Assembly: GCF_029892515.1 (NCBI RefSeq)
Contig: NZ_JARXVF010000015.1
Coordinates: 1-51,871 of the forward strand
Source of the DNA: Pseudaminobacter soli (ex Li et al. 2025)
GTDB lineage: Bacteria; Pseudomonadota; Alphaproteobacteria; Rhizobiales; Rhizobiaceae
Length of the DNA: 51,871 nt
Reading direction: 5' to 3'
Under the pieces are notes generated by a model that was not told where the DNA came from, did not search any database, and saw only the letters and a program-made list of their open reading frames with translations. The position numbers and the translations under genes were made by a program. Position 1 is the stretch's first letter, and the number at the start of each line of letters is the position of its first letter. Below, in pieces: positions 20,182 through 28,453 of the stretch.

Positions 20182-20966
20182 CTATATAGTCTCTGCCTTG
20201 CCGGGCCGGAAGTCCCCCGGCAGAACGCGCGCGAAAGTCAGCACATCGACAGCGCTGGCCCCACCCTTCTTCAGCGCCTTTGCCACGGCGCCGACGGTCG
20301 CCCCGGTGGTGTAGACGTCGTCGATCACCAGAACCCGCCGACCCCGGACCTCGATGTCGCGTTCCGGCGGCACGCGGAATGCGGCACGCACATTGTCCTC
20401 GCGTTCGGACCCTGCAGCCCCACCTGCTGGCGCGTGACCTTGACGCGGACCAGCGCCATCGGCGCAAAAGGCAGGTCCGAGAGCTTTGCCACCACGCGGC
20501 CAAGCTCGGCCGACTGGTTGAAGCGCTGATGCAGGAAGCGTCGCCAATGCAGCGGCACCGGCACCACGACATCGGCATCGGCCACCAGTTCCGCGCCGGC
20601 GCGCAGCATCCAGCGCGCCATCCATGGCGCCAGATGCGTGCGGTCGGAATATTTCAGGCCCTGCACCAATTGGCGCGCCACCCCCGAATAGGAAACGGCG
20701 GCCCGCGCCCGCTCGAAAGGCGGGGGATTGGCAATGGCCTCGGCAGACAGGAATCCAGCCCCCATATCATGGGTGAAGGGCGTGCCCATCACCTCGCACC
20801 AGGGCTTTTCGAGAAAGCGTAGCTGCGGCCAGCAATGCGCACAGAGGGAGCCCGGCTGCGAGACATGCCGCCGGCAGCCGGCACAGACCGGCGGAAACAG
20901 CAGGCGCGCCGGCCAATCCAGCGCAGCAAGGGCAAGGCTCTTGAATTGCGGCATCGGATCGGCCAC
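20182..20966 (-). pseudogene. comF: ComF-family phosphoribosyltransferase-like gene, frameshifted
   Basis: Two overlapping minus-strand frames encode consecutive parts of one ComF protein. The first (from 20966) gives the N-terminal zinc finger (CAGC and CAHC), the conserved SYSGVARQLVQGLKYSDR region and TRQQVGLQG. The second continues with SEREDNVRAAF and the phosphoribosyltransferase signature VLVIDDVYTTGATV to the stop at 20182. The switch is at about 20407-20413 (plus-strand GGACCC). One missing base there would restore a single frame of about 260 residues. Family members bind phosphoribosyl pyrophosphate-like ligands and in competent bacteria assist DNA uptake; the role in Rhizobiales is unclear. 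Whether this is a real mutation or a sequencing error cannot be told. Confidence 0.85.
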
Positions 20967-21028
20967 GAGGTTCAGGCTGCTTTACCGACCATAGGCCGGG
21001 GGCAACCACAACATCAAGGATTTCGGCA

Positions 21029-21901
21029 TTGCAACCGCTGTTCGACACCAAGCTCCTGATCGCGCGCAAGCGCCGAGCCCTCGCGCGTCCCGTTGCTGGC
21101 GCCGACTTCCTGCTGGCTCGCGTGGCAGAGGAGCTTTCCGACCGGCTGGCAACGGTCGAGCGCCGCTTCGAAAATGCCGTTGCCACATTCTGCGTCACGC
21201 CCGCTGCGCGCGATGCGATGCTGGCGAGCGGCAAGACAGAAAATGTGCTGCGCATCGAGGCCGATGCGGCCTTTCTGGGAACGGATGACGGGCTGGTCGC
21301 GACGCCTGAAACCTTGCCGCTCGAGCCTGAGAGCGTCGACCTGGTGGTTTCGCTTCTGGCATTGCAGGAAGTGAACGACATTCCCGGCATGCTGATCCAG
21401 ACGCGCCGGGCGCTGAAGCCGGACGGGCTGTTCCTAGCGGCCATGGCCGGCGCCGACACGCTGACGGAACTGCGCGAAAGCCTGCTTGCGGCCGAAACCG
21501 AGCTGTTCGGTGGAGTGAGCCCCCGTGTCAGTCCCTTCACCGACGTGCGCGACGCTGGCGCGTTGCTGCAACGCTCGGGCTTTGCGCTGCCGGTCGCCGA
21601 CATCGATACGGTGACGGTGCGCTACGACCACATGTTCGCGCTGATCAGGGATTTGCGTGCCATGGGCGCAACCAATGCCTTGATCGACCGCTCGCGCCGG
21701 CCGGCAACGCGCGCGCTTTTCGCGCGTGCGGCCGAAATCTATTCCGAACGCTTTTCGGATCCGGACGGGCGCGTGCGCGCCACCTTCTCTTTCGTATGGT
21801 TGTCGGGCTGGGCTCCGCACGCCTCGCAGCAGAAGCCGCTCAAGCCGGGATCGGCGCAGGTTTCGCTGGCTCAGGTTCTGGACGAACGCAAGGAGAAGTG
21901 A
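21029..21901 (+). CDS. SAM-dependent methyltransferase, NDUFAF5/BioC-like
   Basis: A 290-aa class I methyltransferase-fold protein. It starts at a TTG (MQPLFDTKLLIARKRRALAR) with AAGGA 8 bases upstream. The Arg-rich opening FDTKLLIARKRRAL resembles the mitochondrial complex I assembly factor NDUFAF5 and its alphaproteobacterial relatives. Middle landmarks are VDLVVSLLALQEVNDIPGMLIQ and ALKPDGLFLAAMAG. The usual glycine-rich motif I is not obvious; ENVLRIEADAAFLG stands in its place. Human NDUFAF5 hydroxylates an Arg of NDUFS7, so a respiratory complex I role is a fair inference. It is divergent from comF. Confidence 0.8.
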   Translation: MQPLFDTKLLIARKRRALARPVAGADFLLARVAEELSDRLATVERRFENAVATFCVTPAARDAMLASGKTENVLRIEADAAFLGTDDGLVATPETLPLEPESVDLVVSLLALQEVNDIPGMLIQTRRALKPDGLFLAAMAGADTLTELRESLLAAETELFGGVSPRVSPFTDVRDAGALLQRSGFALPVADIDTVTVRYDHMFALIRDLRAMGATNALIDRSRRPATRALFARAAEIYSERFSDPDGRVRATFSFVWLSGWAPHASQQKPLKPGSAQVSLAQVLDERKEK

Positions 21902-21924
21902 GCCGCAAGAGCGGCCCGGGCCTA

Positions 21925-22110
21925 CTAGCCGCCGCTGCCAAACGCCTCGACGAGCTTGCTGTCAGTGTTGGTGAACAGGAAGTCTATCGCGTCGCTGGCT
22001 TTGCCGACCCCGGCAACGATCGTCAGCGACAGGACCGCGACAATCAACCCGTATTCGATGGCGGTGGCGCCGCGCTGGTCTTTTAGGAATCGCCTGATGA
22101 ATGATCGCAT
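21925..22110 (-). CDS. Flp family type IVb pilin
   Basis: A 61-aa prepilin. The short basic leader MRSFIRRFLKDQRG is followed by the prepilin peptidase site G|ATAIEYGLIVAVLSLTIVAG, with the conserved Glu at position +5 and Tyr at +6 of the mature chain. Flp pilins build thin bundle-forming pili made by Tad/Cpa machinery. No tad genes are in the window, so this would be an orphan pilin. AGAGAA lies before the ATG at 22110; the longer frame upstream has no such support. Confidence 0.9.
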   Translation of the reverse strand: MRSFIRRFLKDQRGATAIEYGLIVAVLSLTIVAGVGKASDAIDFLFTNTDSKLVEAFGSGG

Positions 22111-22245
22111 CGGTTCTCTATCCCTTTGCCGCGACCATAAGGACAAGCCATTAAGAAAGGTTAACGGAACAGCCTTAACGGTGGGTGAACCAGCAAAAAT
22201 CGCCTCTAGGAACATAAAAAGTTTCGCGTACTTGTGAAAGATCCG

Positions 22246-22554
22246 TCAGCAGTTGCCGCGGCGGGCGTCGTTCTCGCGAATGATGCAGACGGCGTTAGGC
22301 GAGGCTTGCAGCACGCTGCGCCGGATCGTGTATTTGGTGGTACCTCCGCCGATCGAGCCGGTGGTGGTCATATCGAGGTTGGCTCGCGCTACCCGCGTGC
22401 GCATGCGGGAGTCCAGCAAGGGAACTGCCAGCAGGGCAAAGGCGACCGCGGCGGAACCGAACAACAGGGCAACACGCAGGGCTCCCATGCCGGCTTCCTC
22501 GATACTGAAACCGCGACCGCCGCGAACCAGTTCCCACTGCTCCTCGGGTTTCAT
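22246..22554 (-). CDS. Conserved hypothetical protein with one membrane segment
   Basis: A 102-aa protein I cannot assign to a named family. A cytoplasmic N-terminus (MKPEEQWELVRGGRGFSIEE) precedes one hydrophobic helix (ALRVALLFGSAAVAFALLAVPL, about residues 25-46). A C-terminal part contains GGGTTKYTIRRSVLQASPNAVCIIR and two Cys (CIIREN, and the final Cys). It lies upstream of the pilin gene on the same strand, and its exposed domain could act at the cell surface. Its coding status rests on length, strand and the sensible membrane topology. Confidence 0.65.
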   Translation of the reverse strand: MKPEEQWELVRGGRGFSIEEAGMGALRVALLFGSAAVAFALLAVPLLDSRMRTRVARANLDMTTTGSIGGGTTKYTIRRSVLQASPNAVCIIRENDARRGNC

Positions 22555-22629
22555 CCGATCATCCCCTTGCGCCAGTCGCCGGCCATGCCAGCGTTTGGCT
22601 CAATCTTTCACGATCGGTTAAAGATTCGC

Positions 22630-23907
22630 TTAACGCTTTGCCTGAACAGCCGCGTCGGCCTGCGTCGCCGCTTCCGAGGGCCGCGCCAGCCAATTGTAAG
22701 CCGCGCCTGCAGCCATAAGCACGGCAGTGCCCAGAAACACGGCGCGCATCCCGATGTGGCCGCCGATGAAGCCGCCTGCGAGCGGACCCACGACCTGCCC
22801 GACATATTGCGCCGAGGTGGAGATGCCGAGCACGTTGCCGGCGATCCGGTTTGGCACGTTGTGCCTGATGACGCTGGCGATGCAGGGCAACAGGCCGCCC
22901 AGCGCCAGACCCATGAGGAAGCGCAGGCCCACCAGCTGCCAGCCGGACGTGACGAAGGCCTGCGGAACCAGAAGACCCGCGGAAAGGCCCAGACATCCGG
23001 TTATGACTGCCCAGTGGCCGATCCGATCGGCCAGCTTGCCGAGCCGCGAAGCCGACAGGATGGCGCCGAGCGCTGCCGCTGACATGGCAAGCCCCGACAC
23101 CATGGTGACATGGGCTGCATCCTGCACAAGCTGCGCGACATAAACAGTGATGATCGGCTCGATCGACATGGTGGCGACCATCAGCAACATGCCGGTGGCC
23201 AGCATGGCCAGGATCGGTCGCTTGTCTGGGATGGCGGCCCAACCGCCCTGCTCTTTCGCCGCCTTCTTGTGCCGCGGCCGCGCCTCCTCCCGGATGAGGA
23301 AGGTAGTCGCCAGGAAGGTGATGAAGATCACGCCGCCGGCCAGCAGAAAGGTCTCGCGAATGCCGATGAGCTGCGGCAGGGCGCCGCCGATCAACGGGCC
23401 GACCAGATTGCCGGCCATGACGCCCGACGACAGCATACCCAGCGCCCAGCCCGAGCGCTGCTTTGGCGTCTGCGTGGCAACGAGGATGACGGAGCCTGAG
23501 GCATAGCCTCCGGCAATGCCAGCAAACAGCCGCAAGCCCACCAGCTGCCACACATTCTGCGCCATGCCGATGAGCGACATCGACACCGCCATGCCGAGGC
23601 TGGCGCGGACCAGCATCGATTTTCGGCCATAGCGGTCGCCGAGCTGGCCCCAGAGCGGTGCCGTCAGCGCAGCGGAAAAGAAGGTCGCGCCATAGGCGAT
23701 GCCCGACCACTGCACGATCGCCGCATGGTCGGTGACACCGAGCTGCTCGACATAGAGCGGCAGGAACGGCAACAGCAGCGTCATGGCGACGATGGTGGTG
23801 AAGGAGCCCAGCAGGCAGACCACGAGATTTCGCCGCCAATGAACAGATTGGCCGTCCTCGACGGCCGGTTCGTCGACCGTCGGCGCCTTCTGTATTCCGC
23901 TGTCCAT
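22630..23907 (-). CDS. MFS transporter, DHA1-like (12 TM)
   Basis: A 425-aa inner-membrane exporter. Motif A appears twice: GQLGDRYGRKSMLV after helix 2 and, weaker, SRLGKLADRIGHW in the second half. Motif C-like GNLVGPLIGGALPQ is in helix 5. These mark drug:H+ antiporters. It begins two bases after the stop of the gntR gene (TGATCATG), so the two form an operon and are probably co-regulated through the palindrome upstream of gntR. The substrate is unknown. Confidence 0.88.
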   Translation of the reverse strand: MDSGIQKAPTVDEPAVEDGQSVHWRRNLVVCLLGSFTTIVAMTLLLPFLPLYVEQLGVTDHAAIVQWSGIAYGATFFSAALTAPLWGQLGDRYGRKSMLVRASLGMAVSMSLIGMAQNVWQLVGLRLFAGIAGGYASGSVILVATQTPKQRSGWALGMLSSGVMAGNLVGPLIGGALPQLIGIRETFLLAGGVIFITFLATTFLIREEARPRHKKAAKEQGGWAAIPDKRPILAMLATGMLLMVATMSIEPIITVYVAQLVQDAAHVTMVSGLAMSAAALGAILSASRLGKLADRIGHWAVITGCLGLSAGLLVPQAFVTSGWQLVGLRFLMGLALGGLLPCIASVIRHNVPNRIAGNVLGISTSAQYVGQVVGPLAGGFIGGHIGMRAVFLGTAVLMAAGAAYNWLARPSEAATQADAAVQAKR

Positions 23908-23909
23908 GA

Positions 23910-24578
23910 TCAGGCCTTTCCGATTATCGCGAAGCCGCGCGCCCTGAGGCCGCGGCGATCCTCTTCCAGCGAGGCCAGGAGGCGGTCGCGCGTGTCGCGT
24001 ATGTGCTCGCAGACAGTCTGTGCCGCCGCATCGGCGTCGCGACGGCGGATGAGATCGAGCAGCTGCCGATGCTCAGCCCAGGCATGGTCGCGCGATTGTT
24101 CGGTGCGCAGTTCCAGCCAGCGCGCCCGCGACAGCCGCGTCATGGCGCCTGCCACCGCCTTGACCAGGAATTCATTCCCCGAGAGCCGCGCCACCTCGAC
24201 ATGGAAATCGGTGCCGACCCGATGCCACTCCTCGCGTGGCGCATCCATTTCGCAGGCGTCGAGCAGCTCGGCAACCGCATCGATATCGGCTTCGGAGGCG
24301 CGCTGGCAGGCCAGCCGTACAGCGCTTGCCTCCACCGCCTCGCGGAATTCGGCAAGGGCTGCGATCTCACCCAGCTCGATCGGGGCGACCATCCAGTTGC
24401 GGCCGTGGCGACGCACCAGTTCTTCCGCCTCGAGCCGCACGAGTGCTGCACGCACCGGCGTGCGCGATCCGCCAAAGCGGCTTTCGAGCCAGCGCTCGGT
24501 CAGCCGCTCGCCCGGGGCGAGTTCCAGCGACAGGATCATTTCCCGCAACTGGTCGTGGATCTGCTGCATCTGCGACAT
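23910..24578 (-). CDS. GntR family transcriptional regulator (FCD/FadR subfamily)
   Basis: A 222-aa repressor. It has an N-terminal winged helix-turn-helix (about residues 5-70: IHDQLREMILSLELAPGERL, SRTPVRAALVRLEAEELV) and an all-helical FCD ligand domain. That domain includes metal-binding candidates in DFHVEVARLSGN and HRQLLDLIRRRD. The ATG at 24578 is supported by GGAG; the 78-residue longer frame is not. It is cotranscribed with the MFS exporter and divergent from a DUF4336 gene, with a perfect palindrome between them. Autoregulation is therefore likely. Confidence 0.9.
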   Translation of the reverse strand: MSQMQQIHDQLREMILSLELAPGERLTERWLESRFGGSRTPVRAALVRLEAEELVRRHGRNWMVAPIELGEIAALAEFREAVEASAVRLACQRASEADIDAVAELLDACEMDAPREEWHRVGTDFHVEVARLSGNEFLVKAVAGAMTRLSRARWLELRTEQSRDHAWAEHRQLLDLIRRRDADAAAQTVCEHIRDTRDRLLASLEEDRRGLRARGFAIIGKA

Positions 24579-24617
24579 GGGCGCTCCAATCGGCCACGCG
24601 GCCGCATCAATCAAAGC

Positions 24618-24653
24618 TTGGATACCATCTTGGGATACCAATTTGGTATCCCA
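24618..24653. promoter_or_regulatory. Probable GntR operator: perfect palindrome plus an extra half-site
   Basis: TGGGATACCA (24631-24640), a 3-bp spacer, and TGGTATCCCA (24644-24653) form an exact inverted repeat. A third half-site TTGGATACCA (24618-24627) repeats the left arm with one mismatch, 13 bp upstream. The TGGTAT/ATACCA core resembles operators of FadR-type GntR regulators. It lies 40-75 bp before the gntR start and could control the divergent DUF4336 gene too. Confidence 0.8.
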
Positions 24654-24789
24654 TAACAATGCCTTCAGGAGTGAGCAAGTCCCGTCCGGCACGGCGTGCG
24701 CAAAAACGTTTGTGGACATGGCTTGACCCGCCATAAATTCAACCGAAACCGGAAGACGATCCGCGTAGTACGGGCCACGGGATCGACCT

Positions 24790-25536
24790 ATGCAGCGACA
24801 CGCGACAGGCACTTACCCACCCCTCAACACGTTGAAGCCGGTCTGCGACAATGTCTGGATCGTTGACGGCCCGATCATCCGCTTCGGCCTGCCCTGGCCG
24901 AAGATGCACTTCCCGACGCGCATGACCGTCATACGCGTAGGCGCCGAACTGATGATCCATTCGCCGACGCCGCTGGTGCCCGAACTCAAGGCCGAGATCG
25001 AGGCGATCGGGCGCCCACGCTGGATCATCGGCCCAAACCGCATTCACTACTGGTGGATCCCGGAATGGCGGGCGGCCTTTCCGCATGCGAGCGTCTATCT
25101 TGCGCCGCGCGTCGACGAACAATCGCACGGGCGCATCGCCTTCGAGCATTTCACGCTCGATCGCGATGGCGGCTATCCCTGGGACGCCGACATAGTCACG
25201 TTACGTGTGACCGGGAGCTACATGACCGAGGCCGAATTCTTCCACCGGCCGAGCCGCACGCTGGTGCTCACCGATCTCGTCGAGAATTTCGAGCCCGGCA
25301 AGCTGAACTCATGGTTCATGCGGCTTTTGACCCGGCTCGGCGGCGTGCAGGACCCGGATGGCCAGATGCCGAAGGACATGCGCCGCACCTTCAGGCCACG
25401 CCGCCAGCAACTCAAGGAAGCGGTGCAGACGATGCTTTCCTGGAATCCGGAACGGGTGATCCTCGCGCATGGCCGCTGGTACGAACGCGACGGCGCCAAG
25501 GAACTGCGCCGGGCGTTTCGCTGGCTGCTAGACTGA
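24790..25536 (+). CDS. DUF4336 domain-containing protein
   Basis: A 248-aa protein of a family related by fold to metallo-beta-lactamases, with no assigned reaction. Visible features are TLKPVCDNVWIVDGPIIRF at the start, MTVIRVGAELMIHSPTPL, WIIGPNRIHYWWIPEWRAAFP, and a late ILAHGRWY that could supply a metal-binding His. The canonical HxHxDH metal motif is absent, so hydrolase activity is doubtful. It is divergent from gntR-MFS and shares the palindromic operator region, which suggests a common inducer. Confidence 0.8.
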   Translation: MQRHATGTYPPLNTLKPVCDNVWIVDGPIIRFGLPWPKMHFPTRMTVIRVGAELMIHSPTPLVPELKAEIEAIGRPRWIIGPNRIHYWWIPEWRAAFPHASVYLAPRVDEQSHGRIAFEHFTLDRDGGYPWDADIVTLRVTGSYMTEAEFFHRPSRTLVLTDLVENFEPGKLNSWFMRLLTRLGGVQDPDGQMPKDMRRTFRPRRQQLKEAVQTMLSWNPERVILAHGRWYERDGAKELRRAFRWLLD

Positions 25537-25574
25537 AGCGAGAGCTTCGCCTGGCCGGGATTACCTGGCGAAGA

Positions 25575-25979
25575 TCAGAGCAGGTCGATCAGGAAGGGGA
25601 TCAGCGGCTCATCGGCCGGCGGCATGGGGTAGTCGCGCATCTGGCGCGGGCGCACCCATTTCAGCACTTGCCCCTCATGCGGATGCGGCGTGCCCTCGAA
25701 ACGGCGGCAGACATAGAGCGGCATCAGCAGATGAAAGTCTTCGTAAGAGTGGCTGGCAAAGGTCAGCGGCGCCAGGCACGCCACCTTGGTCTCGATGCCG
25801 ATCTCCTCGCGCAATTCGCGGATCAGCGTCTCCTCCGGGGTTTCGCCGGGCTCGACCTTGCCGCCGGGAAATTCCCACAAACCGGCCAGCGCCTTACCCT
25901 CGGGCCTCTGCGCCAGAAGCACCCGGCCATCGGCGTCAACAAGCGCGCAGGCCGCCACGAGAAGGATGCGCTTGCTCAT
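25575..25979 (-). CDS. mutT: (Deoxy)nucleoside triphosphate pyrophosphohydrolase, MutT-like Nudix
   Basis: A 134-aa Nudix hydrolase that would remove 8-oxo-dGTP from the nucleotide pool. The Nudix box GX5EX7REUXEEXGU is exact: GGKVEPGETPEETLIRELRE followed by EIGIE. The start MSKRILLVAACALVDADGRVLLAQRP and GKALAGLWEFPGGK are typical of MutT. Its ATG overlaps the TGA of the GNAT gene (ATGA), so it is the last gene of an argJ-GNAT-mutT operon, an order conserved in Rhizobiales. Confidence 0.93.
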   Translation of the reverse strand: MSKRILLVAACALVDADGRVLLAQRPEGKALAGLWEFPGGKVEPGETPEETLIRELREEIGIETKVACLAPLTFASHSYEDFHLLMPLYVCRRFEGTPHPHEGQVLKWVRPRQMRDYPMPPADEPLIPFLIDLL

Positions 25980-26758
25980 GCCTTGACCTCCGGCGGTCTG
26001 CGATAGTGATAGCGGTACACTTCGTCAAAGCCGAGCGTCTCGTAGAGATGGCGGGCGGGGTCGTTCGAGGCGTCAACCTGGAGCCATGCCTCGCGCGCAC
26101 CGCGCAGCCGCGCCCATTTCAGGGCCGAGCGGATGAGCCGGCGGCCATGGCCCTTGCCGCGCTCTGCAGGATCAGTCGCGATTTCGAACAGACCGGCAAG
26201 GTCGCCGTCATGCACGCAGATGGCGGTGGCGAGCGGCCGACCATCCTCCTCCAGCACGAACAGGCCAGCCTCGGGCCGGATCGCGCCGATGATTTCGGCC
26301 AGGCCGTCTCCCTGCTTTTCCCACGTTGCGTGGACTTTGGCCGAAGCGGCGACAAAACGGCCTACATCCTTGAGCGGGATCTGGTCCAATGCGTTTTCCA
26401 CCCCCGCCTGTTCGAGCGGCAGCCGCATGACCATCGATTCCTCGAAGGTGCTCCAGCCCTTGCCGTCGAGATGTCGCGACAGCTCTGATCCCGAGAGCGG
26501 AGAGATGCGGAAGGTCAGCGGCCGGCCGCTGGCGTCGAAGCGCTGGGCCGCACGCGCGATGCGCTCGTCGAGATTGCCGACGTCGCTCGGGTCGAGCGGA
26601 TTGACCGAGTTCAGCCGCTTGGCCGAATGCCCGTCCGTGAGGCGCACCAGCCATGTGCCGTCATAATGGACAGTGGCAGCCGGCCAGGCGCGAAAGCCCG
26701 CCGCCTCGAGGCGGCGCACTTTCGCCAATACCGGCGTCGGGCGCTGTTCGTCTGCCAC
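25976..26758 (-). CDS. GNAT family N-acetyltransferase
   Basis: A 260-aa protein with a C-terminal acetyltransferase domain. Acetyl-CoA binding motif A is FEIATDPAERGKGHGRRLIR, followed by WLQVDASNDPARHLYETLGF, typical of GNATs. The N-terminal half (PAATVHYDGTWLVRLTDGHSAKRLNSV) is characteristic of the alphaproteobacterial protein encoded next to argJ. The start is a GTG at 26758, 8 bp after the argJ stop with GGAG upstream; the longer frame would run back through argJ. Substrate unknown. It is coupled to mutT by a 4-bp overlap. Confidence 0.88.
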   Translation of the reverse strand: MADEQRPTPVLAKVRRLEAAGFRAWPAATVHYDGTWLVRLTDGHSAKRLNSVNPLDPSDVGNLDERIARAAQRFDASGRPLTFRISPLSGSELSRHLDGKGWSTFEESMVMRLPLEQAGVENALDQIPLKDVGRFVAASAKVHATWEKQGDGLAEIIGAIRPEAGLFVLEEDGRPLATAICVHDGDLAGLFEIATDPAERGKGHGRRLIRSALKWARLRGAREAWLQVDASNDPARHLYETLGFDEVYRYHYRRPPEVKA

Positions 26759-26766
26759 GCGGGGTT

Positions 26767-28008
26767 TTAGCTCCGATAGTCGCCGTTGATGGCGACATAT
26801 TCCTTGGTGAGGTCGCAAGTCCACACCGTGGCCTTGCCGCGACCGATGCCGATATCGGCGCGGATGCTGATATCGTCGCGCTTCATATAGGCAGAGGTTT
26901 CCTGTTCCGAGTAGTCCGGATCGCGCTCGCCATCGACAGCCAGACGATTGTCGCCGAACCAGATAGACAGGCGGTCGCGGTCGGCCGGCTCGCCGGACTT
27001 GCCGACGGCCATGACGACGCGGCCCCAATTGGCGTCCTCGCCGGCAACCGCGGTCTTGACCAGCGGCGAATTGGCGATCGACAGCGCGATGCGCTTGGCC
27101 GAACGCGCGGACTTGGCGCCGGTGACGGTCACTTCCACCTGCTTGCGGGCGCCCTCGCCGTCGCGAACCACCTGCAACGCAAGGTTCTTGAGGATCTTGT
27201 TCAGCGCGCGCTTAAACTGCGCCAGTCGCGCGTCCTTGGCATCGGTGATCTTCGGCGCGCCGCGCTTGGCGGCAGCGCCGGTGGCGAACAGGAGCAGCGT
27301 GTCGCTGGTCGAAGTGTCGCTGTCCACCGTCACGGAATTGAAGGTCGGGGCGACGCCCTTGGAAAGCAGCGCCTGCAGCGCCGCCGCGTCGATCGGCGCG
27401 TCGGTGGCGATGAAGGACAGCATGGTGGCCATGTCGGGCGCGATCATGCCGGCACCCTTGGCGATGCCGTTGATGGTTACGTCGACATCGCCGAGCTTCA
27501 CGGTTGCGGTGGCCACCTTCGGATAGGTGTCGGTGGTCATGATCGCCTTGGCGGCCTCGGTCCACACCTCGGCCTTGGCGTCCTTCACCATGCCGGCCAG
27601 GAGATGGCTGAAGCGGCAGGCGTCGAGCGGCTCGCCGATCACGCCCGTCGAGGCCTGGAACACCTCGCCCGGCGTGCAGCCGGCGGCTTCCGCCGCGGCC
27701 TTGCCGGTCATGCTCGTGGTCTCGCGACCCTTCTTGCCGGTGAAGGCATTGGCGTTGCCGGAGTTGACGACCAGCACGCGTGCCTTGCCGCCCGAAAGGT
27801 TCTCACGGCAGACATCGACCGGCGCCGAGGGGCACTTCGAACGGGTGAACACGCCGGCAACCGCGGTGCCCTCGTCGAACACCATGGCCAGAAGGTCGGT
27901 GCGGTTCTTGTACTTGATGCCGGCTTCGGCAGTTGCGATGCGCACGCCTTCAATGGCCGGCATCTTGGGATATTTCTTGGGCGCGAGGGGGGAAATCGTC
28001 TCGGACAT
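26767..28008 (-). CDS. argJ: Bifunctional ornithine acetyltransferase / N-acetylglutamate synthase
   Basis: ArgJ moves the acetyl group from N-acetylornithine to glutamate, closing the acetyl cycle of arginine synthesis, and can also make N-acetylglutamate from acetyl-CoA. The 413-aa precursor is cut by itself into alpha and beta chains at the Ala-Thr bond in [16 protein letters not shown], and the Thr becomes the nucleophile. Other conserved parts are [20 protein letters not shown] and the C-terminal [21 protein letters not shown] precedes the ATG. Confidence 0.97.
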   Translation of the reverse strand: MSETISPLAPKKYPKMPAIEGVRIATAEAGIKYKNRTDLLAMVFDEGTAVAGVFTRSKCPSAPVDVCRENLSGGKARVLVVNSGNANAFTGKKGRETTSMTGKAAAEAAGCTPGEVFQASTGVIGEPLDACRFSHLLAGMVKDAKAEVWTEAAKAIMTTDTYPKVATATVKLGDVDVTINGIAKGAGMIAPDMATMLSFIATDAPIDAAALQALLSKGVAPTFNSVTVDSDTSTSDTLLLFATGAAAKRGAPKITDAKDARLAQFKRALNKILKNLALQVVRDGEGARKQVEVTVTGAKSARSAKRIALSIANSPLVKTAVAGEDANWGRVVMAVGKSGEPADRDRLSIWFGDNRLAVDGERDPDYSEQETSAYMKRDDISIRADIGIGRGKATVWTCDLTKEYVAINGDYRS

Positions 28009-28094
28009 GGGACCTCGTCAGGCGTAGAGCGCAAACCGAGGCCCCGTTTGCCCGATAGCGCGAAACCGCGCAAGGCGTTTTCGCGCAAGATCGC

Positions 28095-28331
28095 CTAGCA
28101 GCGCTGGGGATTGATGAAGCCAGCGAACAGTTTGTGCACGCCGGGAATGAGCCCCCAGACCATCGACGTCACCATGATGGGCACGATGATCAGCGTGCGC
28201 TGCCAGATCGACCAGCCTTCGGTCAGGGGAGACACGACGTAGAGCAGCGTTGTGATGAGCGGATAGACCCCGAGCAAGACGAGCAGCGCGAAGCGCGGGC
28301 GGGAAAAGCGGGTGGGGACAGAAGCGTTCAT
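28095..28331 (-). CDS. Small two-helix membrane protein, like the C-terminal module of ABM-type monooxygenases
   Basis: A 78-aa protein with two predicted membrane helices: ALLVLLGVYPLITTLLYVV and TLIIVPIMVTSMVWGLIPGV. The YPLIT...L and VPIMV...W pattern recalls the two-helix tail found after the monooxygenase domain in some membrane-anchored antibiotic biosynthesis monooxygenase proteins, here without that domain. The match is from memory and is tentative. GGAG 6 bases before the ATG at 28331 fixes the start. It is divergent from tetR, with both operators in its promoter region, so it is probably repressed by that TetR. Confidence 0.65.
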   Translation of the reverse strand: MNASVPTRFSRPRFALLVLLGVYPLITTLLYVVSPLTEGWSIWQRTLIIVPIMVTSMVWGLIPGVHKLFAGFINPQRC

Positions 28332-28346
28332 GACAATCTCCATCGA

Positions 28347-28384
28347 AACGGAACGTTCCGTTAAATAGAACGGACCGTTTCGTT
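28347..28384. promoter_or_regulatory. Two tandem TetR-type operators
   Basis: AACGGAACGTTCCGTT (28347-28362) is a perfect 16-bp palindrome. AACGGACCGTTTCGTT (28369-28384) matches it in 14 of 16 positions, 22 bp (two helical turns) away. They lie between the divergent membrane-protein gene and tetR, ideally placed to control both. Confidence 0.8.
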
Positions 28385-28453
28385 TCGTCAAGCCCCTGTG
28401 CTATGCTGGCGCGAAAGAAAATGAGGGGGCTCGGCAAATCCGGGCGCAATGAC

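Noticed and set aside
22151-22178. Cluster of TTAA half-sites upstream of the Flp pilin as a CtrA site
   Set aside because: The spacings (6 and 10 bases between half-sites) do not match the TTAA-N7-TTAA consensus, so this is only suggestive.
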